NCBI GenBank assembly: GCA_013215165.1
Contig: JABSRG010000004.1
Span: 33,777-97,776, forward strand
Reading direction: 5' to 3'
Source: Opitutales bacterium
Lineage (GTDB): Bacteria > Verrucomicrobiota > Verrucomicrobiia > Opitutales > JABSRG01
Length of the DNA: 64,000 bases
Part shown: in pieces, positions 16,623 through 24,571 of the stretch
Layout: every line of letters begins with the position of its first letter
Numbering within the stretch: the first letter of the stretch is position 1
Position numbers and translations under genes: made by a program
The notes under the pieces: generated by a model
Databases searched by the model: none
The model's input: the letters and a program-made list of their open reading frames with translations, nothing else
Told to the model about the DNA's origin: nothing

Positions 16623-18617
16623 CTAAAGAATATACGGCTCCTGTAAGAGCTCATCCTTCTCACGAAGGCCTTTGCGCAATTTAGTTATTCGCGAGTTGAG
16701 TAATCCACGCTGGTTTTGGAGATCAGCATAGCGAAGATGTAGCATTCGATTCTTTTGCTGGTTCTCTGCTGTCTCAAAAGGGTTCGAGGTCGTTGTATTG
16801 TGCGCTAACGCTATCGCTTTGCGCTGCGCCTGGGAATATGGCATAAATAAGCCGTATATCATAAGTGCCAAAGCCACTGCGGACATCGGTATGGTATGAC
16901 TGCCCTGAAACAAAATACTAAAATACATAGTGAGAATGCCAATGATCTCGATGATGATCGCCGACATCAGACGATTTCCACTGGGTCGGACATCACTGAG
17001 GCGTACCCGATTCGCTCTTATGGCCCGCCAACGCTCGGCACTTTTTTTGATGCCATCTATCTGATCTGCGATTTTCGAAAGATCCTGATGGGCACGTTCA
17101 AGTTTCTTTTTCTCGAGCTCAATCGAGTTTTGCAGGCTAGTAATCTCATCTTGAACCGCCTCCTCTTTCCTCTCCCACACCGCACGTGCACGGTCTGTAA
17201 TAGCTTTGTCGATTGTGAAACTCGTTAACTTTTTATATTTCTCGATGTCTTTTGCAACGGAAGCACACACATGCATATTGTGCTTAGAAGAAACGATAAA
17301 ATCCCTACCGCGTTCGACTACTGATTGGATTTTTCGATAATCATCGGGGAACACCTCTTTAATTAAGTCTAAGCTAAAATATCGAAATACGCTCAAATAA
17401 GATAACCATCGCCGCATATCAGCACTGGGGATTCGCTGACAGATGGCTTTAAATTGCTGGCATTTTGAAGCATACTCTGCGTAATTTTCAGGATGCTCAC
17501 GCTGGCAGTATTCACGTAAAATATTGGCATAATATTCCCCGAGGTGATAACCGCCCCGACTCGCGGTTTCGTCAATAAATTGGCCGTGCTTGAGAACAAA
17601 GGGTGCAATTTTTTGCGCCTCTTCTTCGCGATGAAAGATGGACATCGACTCCTCACTAATAAAGGGCAGACAAGCGGCCTGAAGCATCCATAATTTTTGC
17701 TCCTCGTCCTTTCCACGAAACACTTTCGCAACCACCGAACTGATCTCGGCTTCGTGTTTCTGTACCACCATAGCCTGGATTTCCTTGGCGACCTCTCCCG
17801 GCAAGCCTCGAGTCTTATTGAATATGAGTGTATCCTTTTCCGGAGAGATACCACGGCGCTCCAGCATGCTCTGGATCTCTCCCATTGAGAAAGGCTCCAG
17901 ATTGAAGGTTATGGGTCGCTCCCCGATAGGAGTGCGCACTGTCTTCAGGAAATCATCATCCGATAGTGTGATAATTAGACGAATGTCTTTTTTCTGAGAC
18001 TCATAAAAGACCAGAGGCAAGAATTCCTTCATCAACCAGCGAAGGTATTCTGAATCAGCCTTATCAACATCCTCTAATACGAGCGTAATGCGCGGATTTT
18101 GGATAAAATTGCCATCTGCATCCGTGAGATTGTTGAAAAGAAAATAGTCCTCAAGGAGCTGCACCCAAATGCGTGTTTTCTCTGATGTTCGCGCCACCCG
18201 AGCAGAAAAATCCACATCGAGTGCAGTTGCGGCACCGGATGAATCGGTCTCTGCATGAGAACTATCGCCGCCAGACTCATCCTCTGATGACAACGCAACG
18301 CGCCCTGCTTCCCGAGCAAACGTACTCATGATGCGCGTGTGCTCGCTACGGTTTGCAATCATGCCCTTTGTGAGGGCTTCGCGTGCTTTAGACCCACTAT
18401 TGATCGAATCAGTCGTAGGGACCCGCAACCACAAGTGTGGTTGATGCCCTGAAGTAACAAGCTTCCAGATATGATCGATGAGGGCTGTCTTGCCTACCTG
18501 AGCTGGTCCACTTATGATGAGAAAACGATTCGCATCCACAGCGTGGCCAGGCTTGCCCAGTTCCAGCTGCAAGTCCTCTACAATGCGCATCCGACCTATA
18601 AAAAGCGACTCCTCCAT
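16623..18617 (-). CDS. AAA/STAND-like ATPase with C-terminal coiled coil and membrane hairpin
   Basis: A 664-aa P-loop protein. The Walker A loop is G-P-A-Q-V-G-K-T at residues 37-44; the Walker B strand is I-T-L-V-L-E-D-V-D near 178-186, and L-I-I-T-L-S-D-D-D follows as the sensor strand. An acidic Ser-rich stretch at about 112-128 interrupts the ATPase. After a helical region come a coiled coil (about 500-540) and two hydrophobic segments (I-I-I-E-I-I-G-I-L-T-M-Y-F and M-S-A-V-A-L-A-L-M-I-Y-G) separated by a short loop, then another coiled coil. The layout suggests an ATPase anchored in the inner membrane. Function unknown; AAA_16/STAND relatedness is inference. Confidence 0.75.
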   Translation of the reverse strand: MEESLFIGRMRIVEDLQLELGKPGHAVDANRFLIISGPAQVGKTALIDHIWKLVTSGHQPHLWLRVPTTDSINSGSKAREALTKGMIANRSEHTRIMSTFAREAGRVALSSEDESGGDSSHAETDSSGAATALDVDFSARVARTSEKTRIWVQLLEDYFLFNNLTDADGNFIQNPRITLVLEDVDKADSEYLRWLMKEFLPLVFYESQKKDIRLIITLSDDDFLKTVRTPIGERPITFNLEPFSMGEIQSMLERRGISPEKDTLIFNKTRGLPGEVAKEIQAMVVQKHEAEISSVVAKVFRGKDEEQKLWMLQAACLPFISEESMSIFHREEEAQKIAPFVLKHGQFIDETASRGGYHLGEYYANILREYCQREHPENYAEYASKCQQFKAICQRIPSADMRRWLSYLSVFRYFSLDLIKEVFPDDYRKIQSVVERGRDFIVSSKHNMHVCASVAKDIEKYKKLTSFTIDKAITDRARAVWERKEEAVQDEITSLQNSIELEKKKLERAHQDLSKIADQIDGIKKSAERWRAIRANRVRLSDVRPSGNRLMSAIIIEIIGILTMYFSILFQGSHTIPMSAVALALMIYGLFMPYSQAQRKAIALAHNTTTSNPFETAENQQKNRMLHLRYADLQNQRGLLNSRITKLRKGLREKDELLQEPYIL

Positions 18618-18747
18618 GAGTAGCTTTAAAAGTCGTCAATTGCTAAGACGTATTGAGAAACTCTGTTTCGCTTCTACCCGCCAACAACCTCACCTAGATC
18701 TGGCCAATAGCTTACAGGTAGTTCGACTCGGCAAAATGGCCCGAAAG

Positions 18748-18821
18748 TGGTGCGGGTAGACGGAATCGAACCGACATCATCTGCTTGGAAGGCAGAGGTT
18801 TTACCACTAAACTATACCCGC
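18748..18821 (-). tRNA. tRNA-Gly (anticodon TCC)
   Basis: On the minus strand the acceptor stem GCGGGTA pairs with TACCCGC, followed by discriminator A and an encoded CCA. The anticodon stem TCTGC/GCAGA encloses loop CTTCCAA, giving anticodon TCC. The T-loop TTCGATT is standard. It lies 130 bases upstream of the AAA ATPase start, on the same strand. Confidence 0.96.
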
Positions 18822-18892
18822 ATTGAAGAAGAGTATGAAAAGCGTCACGCAATTCGGTCGTCAACGGTTTTTCTGCCTGTCGAAATGCGAAC

Positions 18893-18990
18893 GGGTCTAA
18901 TTGAGGGGACGGGGAATACTTCGGGCTGTCGTTTGGACTGGATCTATAACAAGCGCCGAGAAAGAGGGGAGCTATTGCTTCACGTGAACT
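18893..18990 (+). repeat. truncated copy of the MITE-like element (left end only)
   Basis: Starts GGGTCTAATTGAGGGGACGG and continues with blocks shared with the full element at 58380: a TGGAT-x-T-xx-AAC block and GAGCTATT about 75-80 bases in. No right-hand inverted repeat is found before uxs, so this copy is one-sided. The rest of the interval to 19075 shows no gene. Confidence 0.65.
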
Positions 18991-19075
18991 TTGAGCCATC
19001 TCACGGCAATCGCCATCGTGGTCACGCTATAGGACGTCTGTGCAACCAGCCCTTGTGGTCAAACTAGCTGAAAAC

Positions 19076-20020
19076 TTAATCGATTCCCAATTCCTTCCGG
19101 AAATAAGAAATCGTAGGTGCTAACCCCTTCTCAAGCGAAATTTCCGGTTCCCACCCCAAGCAATCCCGGGCACGCTTGATATCTGGTTGACGCTGCTGCG
19201 GGTCATCTTTGGGAAGATCTTTATGAATCAACTTCGATGATGACCCCGTCTGCTCTAGAATCTGTTCAGCTAGCTCGATCATAGTAAACTCACCCGGATT
19301 GCCGATATTCACAGGCTCATTGACCCCATCGACCTTCATGAGCTGCATCATGCCGGCGATAAGGTCATCCACATAACAAAATGATCGAGTCTGACGCCCA
19401 TCTCCGAAAATAGTAATATCTTCTCCTTTCAGAGCTTGAACTATAAAATTAGACACCACACGGCCATCATTAGGGTGCATCCGCGGACCATAGGTGTTGA
19501 AGATGCGCATGATCCGGATATCGACACCGTTCTGATTATGGTAGTCATTGAATAGCGTTTCGGCACAGCGTTTGCCCTCATCGTAGCATGATCGTGGACC
19601 CACAGTGTTCACATTTCCCCAATAGCTTTCCGGCTGAGGATGGATATTAGGGTCCCCATAAATTTCCGAAGTCGAGGCCAGGAGGATGCGAGCGTTCAAA
19701 CGCTTGGCCAGACCCAGTGAATTAATCGCTCCCATCACCGACGTCTTGATGGTCTTGATCGGATTGTATTGGTAATGAACCGGAGATGCAGGACAGGCGA
19801 GATTGTAGATAGCATCGACCTCAAATTTGAAGGGATCGACCACATCATGACGCACGAGCTCAAAACGGACATCATTGAGCAGATGCTCGATGTTCTTCTT
19901 ACGGCCAGTGAAAAGATTATCCAAGCAGATGACCTCGTAGTCCTCCTCAATCAGACGGTCGCACAAATGGCTTCCAAGGAAGCCGGCTCCACCCATAACC
20001 AATACACGTTGCCTATCCAT
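19076..20020 (-). CDS. uxs: UDP-glucuronate decarboxylase (UDP-xylose synthase) family
   Basis: Short-chain dehydrogenase-type enzyme that converts UDP-glucuronate to UDP-xylose with bound NAD, providing sugars for surface polysaccharides. 314 aa. Visible: G-G-A-G-F-L-G-S (NAD loop, about 10-17), H-x-A-type [11 protein letters not shown] near 75, S-T-S-E-I-Y-G-D-P, catalytic Y-x-x-x-K as [14 protein letters not shown] and R-S-F-C-Y-V-D-D. Other extended SDR epimerases are close relatives, but the A-C-P-A-S-P and Y-D-E-G-K motifs are characteristic of this group. It stands alone between tRNA genes. Confidence 0.9.
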   Translation of the reverse strand: MDRQRVLVMGGAGFLGSHLCDRLIEEDYEVICLDNLFTGRKKNIEHLLNDVRFELVRHDVVDPFKFEVDAIYNLACPASPVHYQYNPIKTIKTSVMGAINSLGLAKRLNARILLASTSEIYGDPNIHPQPESYWGNVNTVGPRSCYDEGKRCAETLFNDYHNQNGVDIRIMRIFNTYGPRMHPNDGRVVSNFIVQALKGEDITIFGDGRQTRSFCYVDDLIAGMMQLMKVDGVNEPVNIGNPGEFTMIELAEQILEQTGSSSKLIHKDLPKDDPQQRQPDIKRARDCLGWEPEISLEKGLAPTISYFRKELGID

Positions 20021-20133
20021 TGCCTCAGATCATTTGGGCTCGGCCAAACATCTCAAATATCAAATCACTAAAATTTCAGGACCTGCACTCAGAACACTCC
20101 GCATACATTCAATCGCTTGCAGAAGGTAGTCGA

Positions 20134-20156
20134 AATGGTGGGAGCTGCGGGAGTCG
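20134..20156 (-). repeat. 23-bp copy of the 3' end of tRNA-Val
   Basis: Identical over 23 bases to 20289-20311, that is the CCA end, acceptor 3' strand and T-arm up to the T-loop of the tRNA-Val gene. It lies 155 bp further along the direction of tRNA transcription. The rest of a tRNA is absent. It has the geometry of an attachment-site duplication around a very short segment with GC-rich inverted repeats and no gene. Confidence 0.75.
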
Positions 20157-20290
20157 TTCCGAGCCCAGACTATCAGGGCGACAAGACCGGGCTTGGGCAA
20201 AGCTCAAGAACCGGACCACCCAGGGGAGACTCCTCGCGGTGTAGGTTCCCCAGCATAAAAAAATACAGGTTTACAACATCCGTGTCGGAA

Positions 20291-20367
<77 letters not shown>

Positions 20368-20495
20368 GCAATTGGGGAAAGAAGAAAAATCGATTTTGGA
20401 ATCAGAATGGTCAAGGTTTTTGTCCCACATTGTACAAATTCAAGCTTGCAGTCAGAGATCCACAATTCTTTGTTTCAACTTTTATTCAGGCTTAC

Positions 20496-20585
20496 GGAGA
20501 GGTGACAGAGCGGTCGATTGTGCATCCCTGGAAAGGATGTGTGGGGGTAACTCCACCGAGGGTTCGAATCCCTCTCTCTCCGCCA
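20496..20585 (+). tRNA. tRNA-Ser (anticodon GGA)
   Basis: A class II tRNA of 90 bases including encoded CCA. Acceptor GGAGAGG pairs with TCTCTCC; anticodon arm CATCC-CTGGAAA-GGATG gives GGA. The long variable arm is GTGGGGGTAACTCCAC and the T-loop is TTCGAAT. Its 3' end is repeated with a two-base deletion at 20705-20721, just ahead of the restriction-modification island. Confidence 0.95.
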
Positions 20586-20704
20586 TTTAGCGCAGCAAAA
20601 GCGGAAGTGATGGATGAGAACCCGAGCAGAGGGTCGACGCAGTGAGCAGAGCGAACGAAGATGGGACCACCGCAGGTGGGTCGCACAGCGATTGCGAAGC
20701 AACC

Positions 20705-20721
20705 AATCCCTCTCTCCGCCA
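20705..20721 (+). repeat. 17-bp imperfect copy of the 3' end of tRNA-Ser
   Basis: Reads AATCCCTCTCTCCGCCA, matching 20567-20585 of tRNA-Ser except for loss of one CT unit; the flanking TTT and GCG also match. The roughly 120 bp between tRNA and copy are rich in inverted repeats such as GACCACC/GGTGGGTC and contain no convincing gene. It marks the boundary beyond which the parD-hsdM-rhuM-fic island begins. Confidence 0.7.
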
Positions 20722-20779
20722 TTTTGCGATTTTGACAACCTGCGCCAAGTCGAGAAAATGCGCAGCTGGGTAACAGACT

Positions 20780-20808
20780 TTGACATTCAAAAGCTATTTC
20801 CAGTATCC
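20780..20808 (+). promoter_or_regulatory. possible promoter of the parD-hsdM island
   Basis: TTGACA at 20780-20785 is a perfect -35 box; 18 bases later TATCCC (20803-20808) is a weak -10 box. Transcription would begin at or next to the parD ATG at 20815, making the mRNA leaderless, which fits the absence of a Shine-Dalgarno sequence there. Confidence 0.35.
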
Positions 20809-20814
20809 CTCAGA

Positions 20815-20994
20815 ATGAATGTTTCCCTAACCGATAAGCTCGAAGACTTTGTCAACGAACTCGTGGAGCAAGGTCGCTACCGCTCTGCCAGTGAGGTGGT
20901 GCGCGAGGGACTTCGCCTGCTTGAAATTCGGGAAGCCCAGCTTAAAAGCGCGACTGAGGGGAATGTCGAACCAATGGAAGAGAAGAAGAATTGA
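20815..20994 (+). CDS. orphan ParD-like antitoxin
   Basis: A 59-aa protein starting M-N-V-S-L-T-D-K-L. It has the ribbon-helix-helix ParD pattern V-N-E-L-V-E-Q-G-R-Y-R-S-A-S-E-V-V-R-E-G-L-R-L-L, which binds operator DNA as a dimer and normally neutralises a ParE toxin through the C-terminal tail. The open frame extends upstream to 20614 but that part is the repeat tail of tRNA-Ser, so the internal ATG is the start. The tail is shorter than in typical ParD proteins (about 80 aa), and no parE follows: six bases later comes hsdM. It may act as a repressor of the hsdM genes or be a leftover. Confidence 0.8.
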   Translation: MNVSLTDKLEDFVNELVEQGRYRSASEVVREGLRLLEIREAQLKSATEGNVEPMEEKKN

Positions 20995-20999
20995 GAGCT

Positions 21000-22544
21000 A
21001 TGCCTGCTAAGAAAAAAACAACTAAGGTAGCCGAACCGTTTGAAAAGCAGCTTTTCAAAGCTGCTGACAAGCTGAGGAAGAATATTGATGCTGTCGAATA
21101 CAAACACGTCGTTCTCGGGCTGATCTTCCTGAAATACATCTCGGATGCTTTCGAGGAGTATCGCGAGAAGCTAAAGGCAGGTGAAACAGACTTTGGTGAT
21201 GGCGAATACATCGACCTTGAAGACCGTGATTTCTACGCTGGAGCTGGAGTGTTCTGGGTTCCACAGGAGGCTCGTTGGGAAACGATCCATGCCGTTTCTA
21301 AGCAGCCTACTATCGGGAAAGTTCTCGATACGGCTATGGATGCCATTGAGCGAGAAAACAGCTCATTAAAAGGCGTTCTGCCGAAAATTTACGCTAAAGA
21401 GAACCTCGACCAGCAAACGCTCGGTGGTTTGATAGACTTAATCGCTGATACCGCAATCGGAGATGCTGCCGCCCAAAGTAAAGACCTACTCGGTCGTGTC
21501 TATGAGTATTTCCTTGGTGAGTTCGCCAATACCGAAGGTAAGAAAGGACGCCAGTTCTACACGCCAAAGTCTATTGTTCGTCTAATGGTCGAGATGATCG
21601 AGCCTTACAAAGGGCGTGTCTACGACCCTGCTTGTGGTTCAGGTGGCATGTTTGTCATGTCCGAAAAGTTCGTGGAAGAACACGGCGGCGGACTGGATGA
21701 CATTTCCCTCTATGGTCAGGAGAGCAACCAGACCACTTGGAAGCTGTCCCGTATGAATCTTGCCATCCGTGGCATCGACGGCAGCGGGATCAAGTGGAAT
21801 TCGGAAGGCTCCTTCCTGAAGGATGAGCACCGTGACCTCAAGGCCGACTACATCATTGCCAATCCGCCCTTCAATCAGGACGAATGGGGCGTGGAGTTGC
21901 TCCAAGGGGATGCTCGCTGGCAATATGGCACACCGCCCAAGGGCAATGCCAACTATGGCTGGATTCAGCATATGCTCTACCACACTGCACCGAATGGGAT
22001 TTGCTCTCTGGTGCTGGCGAATGGCTCGCTCTCATCGAACCAATCTGGCGAGGACGAAATTCGTGAAGCCTTGGTTCGGGCAAACTTGGTGGATTGCATT
22101 GTCGCTCTGCCTAAGCAGCTTTTCTACAATACTGGCATTCCTGCTTGCCTCTGGTTCTTGCGTCGTGGTCGAACGAATACAGAGACTCTATTTATCGATG
22201 CTTCGAGCATGGGCTACATGGAAGACCGCACTCACCGCGCTTTTGCAAAGGAAGACATCTCCAAAATTCGCGACGCCTACTTGAATTGGCGCAAAGGCAA
22301 TGGCTACGAAGATGAGAAGGGCTTCAGCAAGTCAGCGAATCTCACAGATATTGAGAAGCACAGCTTCATCCTGACACCTGGGCGATACGTCGGTGTTCCT
22401 GACGAGGAAGATGACGGTATACCCTATGAAGAAAAAATTGCATCACTCACAAGCAAACTCACGGAGCAGATTAAGAAGGAAGATGCCTTAAATCAGGAAA
22501 TCCAGAGCCAGCTCTCCAAAGTCGGTATTTATATCAAGTTATAG
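21000..22544 (+). CDS. hsdM: type I restriction-modification methyltransferase subunit HsdM
   Basis: N6-adenine DNA methyltransferase subunit of a type I system. 514 aa from the ATG at 21000. The N-terminal HsdM helical domain (A-A-D-K-L-R-K-N-I-D-A-x-E-Y-K-H-V-V-L-G-L-I-F-L-K-Y) is complete. The catalytic domain has D-P-A-C-G-S-G-G-M-F (SAM loop, near 207) and N-P-P-F (motif IV, near 271), and Q-F-Y-T-P just before. It needs an HsdS subunit for specificity, but the neighbouring hsdS is broken and no hsdR is present. The gene is apparently intact. Confidence 0.93.
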   Translation: MPAKKKTTKVAEPFEKQLFKAADKLRKNIDAVEYKHVVLGLIFLKYISDAFEEYREKLKAGETDFGDGEYIDLEDRDFYAGAGVFWVPQEARWETIHAVSKQPTIGKVLDTAMDAIERENSSLKGVLPKIYAKENLDQQTLGGLIDLIADTAIGDAAAQSKDLLGRVYEYFLGEFANTEGKKGRQFYTPKSIVRLMVEMIEPYKGRVYDPACGSGGMFVMSEKFVEEHGGGLDDISLYGQESNQTTWKLSRMNLAIRGIDGSGIKWNSEGSFLKDEHRDLKADYIIANPPFNQDEWGVELLQGDARWQYGTPPKGNANYGWIQHMLYHTAPNGICSLVLANGSLSSNQSGEDEIREALVRANLVDCIVALPKQLFYNTGIPACLWFLRRGRTNTETLFIDASSMGYMEDRTHRAFAKEDISKIRDAYLNWRKGNGYEDEKGFSKSANLTDIEKHSFILTPGRYVGVPDEEDDGIPYEEKIASLTSKLTEQIKKEDALNQEIQSQLSKVGIYIKL

Positions 22545-22546
22545 CC

Positions 22547-23545
22547 ATGCCCGACAATAACGAGATCATTCTTTATACGACTATCGACGGGCTGACGCGC
22601 TTGGAGTGTCGCTTCGACTCCGAGACCCTTTGGCTGTCGCTAAATCAGATCGCCGAACTCTTCGATAGAGACAAATCGGTCATCTCCAAGCACCTCAAAA
22701 ACATCTTTGAAGACGCTGAACTGGAGCGCGATTCAGTTGTTGCAAAACATGCAACAACTGCCGCCGACGGGAAAAGCTATCAAGTAGACTTCTATAATTT
22801 AGAAGCCATTTTTGCGGTAGGCTATCGCGTGCGTTCGCCCAGAGGGGCTCAATTCCGCAATTGGGCCACAAAGATCCTCAAAGAGTATATGACACAAGGC
22901 GCAGCATTGGACGACGAACGCCTCAAAAACCCAGACAGTAGCCCACTCTTCGAGCGCATTCTTGCTCGCATCCGAGACATCCGCTCATCGGAGAAAGTCT
23001 TTTGGCGCAAGGTCTGCGATATCTTTGCAACAAGCATAGATTACGATGGAAAGGCAGAGACTGCACAGGATTTCTTTAAACAGGTGCAGAACAAAATGCA
23101 CTGGGCAGCGCACGGTAACACTGCCGCCGAGGTCATCTACAAACGAGTTGATGCAGATAAACCACACCTAGGGCTGACCAATTACCAAGGCAACGAGCCC
23201 ACCAAGCAAGAAGTCGAAACAGCCAAAAACTACCTAAACGAAGCAGAGCTCAACTTACTCAACCGCATCGTCACCGCTTATCTGGAATTTGCAGAGCTAC
23301 AGGCTCTACAGCGCAAGCCCATGCGGATGACGGATTGGGCAGTCAAACTAGATGACTTCCTCAAGCTTGGAGGGAATGACCTGCTCACCCACGCCGGAGA
23401 AATTTCAGCCCAACAAGCCAAGGAGAAAGCGCACTTGGAGTATGACAGATTCCGCAAAGTCATCGACGTTAACGTCTCGCAAGTAGACAGGGACTTGGAA
23501 GCTGTGCTCAAAAAACTGCCCAAACCACCATCGAAAGGCGGTTAA
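22547..23545 (+). CDS. rhuM: RhuM family protein
   Basis: A 332-aa protein of the RhuM family, often found inside type I restriction-modification loci and in pathogenicity islands; its molecular role is not established. Visible features are the N-terminal T-L-W-L-S-L-N-Q-I-A-E-L-F-x-R-D-K-S-V-I-S-K-H helix-turn-helix-like block, V-G-Y-R-V-R-S-P-R-G-x-x-F-R-x-W-A, and N-K-M-H-W-A-A-H-G-N-T-A-A-E. It starts two bases after hsdM and its TAA overlaps the ATG of the hsdS remnant, so the genes are translated as one block. Confidence 0.9.
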   Translation: MPDNNEIILYTTIDGLTRLECRFDSETLWLSLNQIAELFDRDKSVISKHLKNIFEDAELERDSVVAKHATTAADGKSYQVDFYNLEAIFAVGYRVRSPRGAQFRNWATKILKEYMTQGAALDDERLKNPDSSPLFERILARIRDIRSSEKVFWRKVCDIFATSIDYDGKAETAQDFFKQVQNKMHWAAHGNTAAEVIYKRVDADKPHLGLTNYQGNEPTKQEVETAKNYLNEAELNLLNRIVTAYLEFAELQALQRKPMRMTDWAVKLDDFLKLGGNDLLTHAGEISAQQAKEKAHLEYDRFRKVIDVNVSQVDRDLEAVLKKLPKPPSKGG

Positions 23546-23876
23546 TGATGAGCAAGATAGATGCTCGAAAATTTCAAGAAGAAAGATTAAAGACCCTACA
23601 TATGCCCTCGGCAGTTAACGAATTACCAAAAGGTTGGAATTGGTGTGGCCTAGATGATGTTACCACTAGACACTGTGAACAACCATCAACAGGAGGTTAT
23701 TCACTTGAAACCGATGCTGAAACAATCAAGGAGGGCTGCAAGCTGAGCTTGTCGATAATGAGAAGAAACTCGAGAATCATGAATCTCAACTCAACGATCT
23801 ACAGTCCACGATTGGATCTAAGGAGAAAGCCAGAGACAGAGAGTTTACAAGTATAGCTAGTCAAAGAGATTTGTGA
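23545..23876 (+). pseudogene. broken HsdS specificity-subunit remnant
   Basis: The first 38 codons include L-P-K-G-W-N-W-C-G-L-D-D-V, the characteristic start of an HsdS target-recognition domain. After about codon 60 the coding signal jumps frame: from 23733 a second frame reads a coiled coil (L-Q-A-E-L-V-D-N-E-K-K-L-E-N-H) to a TGA at 23874. Full HsdS proteins are about 400 aa, so nearly all of both recognition domains is missing. The 103-codon first-frame ORF continues to 23856 but looks non-coding after the shift. HsdM here therefore lacks a cognate specificity subunit in cis. Confidence 0.7.
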
Positions 23877-23901
23877 ACAGTGAAGATTAAAAGAAACGAA
23901 T

Positions 23902-24507
23902 ATGATTTTAGAAAACAAATTAAACCTAACGAACCAAGTTGATCTGGCAAAAGCCGAGGAAGAACTCAGCAAGCGTAAGGCGAAGCAACTTTTTGATTCA
24001 GGTAATATTAATAATATTGAGGTTGGAACCTATCAGGGGCTCGCTGACATTCATACTTATCTTTTTGAAGAGATTTACTACTTCGCGGGCAAGTTACGGA
24101 AAGTAAACATTGCAAAAGGTAATTTTCGCTTTGCTTCTGTGATGTATCTGGAAAGTTCGTTGAAGCACATTGATGCAATGCCCCGGTCAACCTTCGATGA
24201 GATTATTGAAAAATATGTCGAGATGAATGTGGCGCATCCATTCCGCGAGGGAAATGGCCGTGCTACTCGCATCTGGCTTGATTTAATTCTCAAAAAAGAG
24301 ATCAAGCAAGTGATTGATTGGAACCTTGTTGATAAGCAAGATTACTTATCTGCGATGGAGCGGAGTGTCGTTAAAGACGTTGAGATCAAGCACCTTCTAC
24401 GGGATGCTCTGACCGATCAAATTAATGACCGAGAACTTTATATGAAAGGTATTGACGTGAGTTATTACTACGAGGGCTACACTACTTTCAAAACCGAAGA
24501 ACTATAA
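23902..24507 (+). CDS. fic: Fic-domain protein adenylyltransferase
   Basis: A 201-aa Fic/Doc-fold enzyme that transfers AMP or another nucleotide moiety to hydroxyl groups of target proteins. The complete catalytic motif H-P-F-R-E-G-N-G-R lies at about residues 112-120. No clear inhibitory (S/T)-x-x-x-E-(G/N) helix could be identified with confidence, and no separate antitoxin gene lies beside it. The gene is more AT-rich than its surroundings, suggesting acquisition. It closes the island; the next gene converges from the other strand with 64 bases between. Confidence 0.9.
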   Translation: MILENKLNLTNQVDLAKAEEELSKRKAKQLFDSGNINNIEVGTYQGLADIHTYLFEEIYYFAGKLRKVNIAKGNFRFASVMYLESSLKHIDAMPRSTFDEIIEKYVEMNVAHPFREGNGRATRIWLDLILKKEIKQVIDWNLVDKQDYLSAMERSVVKDVEIKHLLRDALTDQINDRELYMKGIDVSYYYEGYTTFKTEEL

Positions 24508-24571
24508 AGCAATTTATAAACGAGATTTTCGGCCCCCAATGCGGTGAGCCGGTCCAGTCTTTACATACCAA

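Noticed and set aside
18673..18681. TCTACCCGC match to the tRNA-Gly 3' end near that tRNA
   Set aside because: It is on the opposite strand and only 9 bases long, so unlike the Val and Ser copies it is not evidence of a 3'-end echo.
20614..20814. N-terminal extension of the ParD ORF
   Set aside because: It translates the tRNA-Ser tail repeat and gives an Arg-rich, non-conserved sequence; the canonical ParD start M-N-V-S-L is at 20815.
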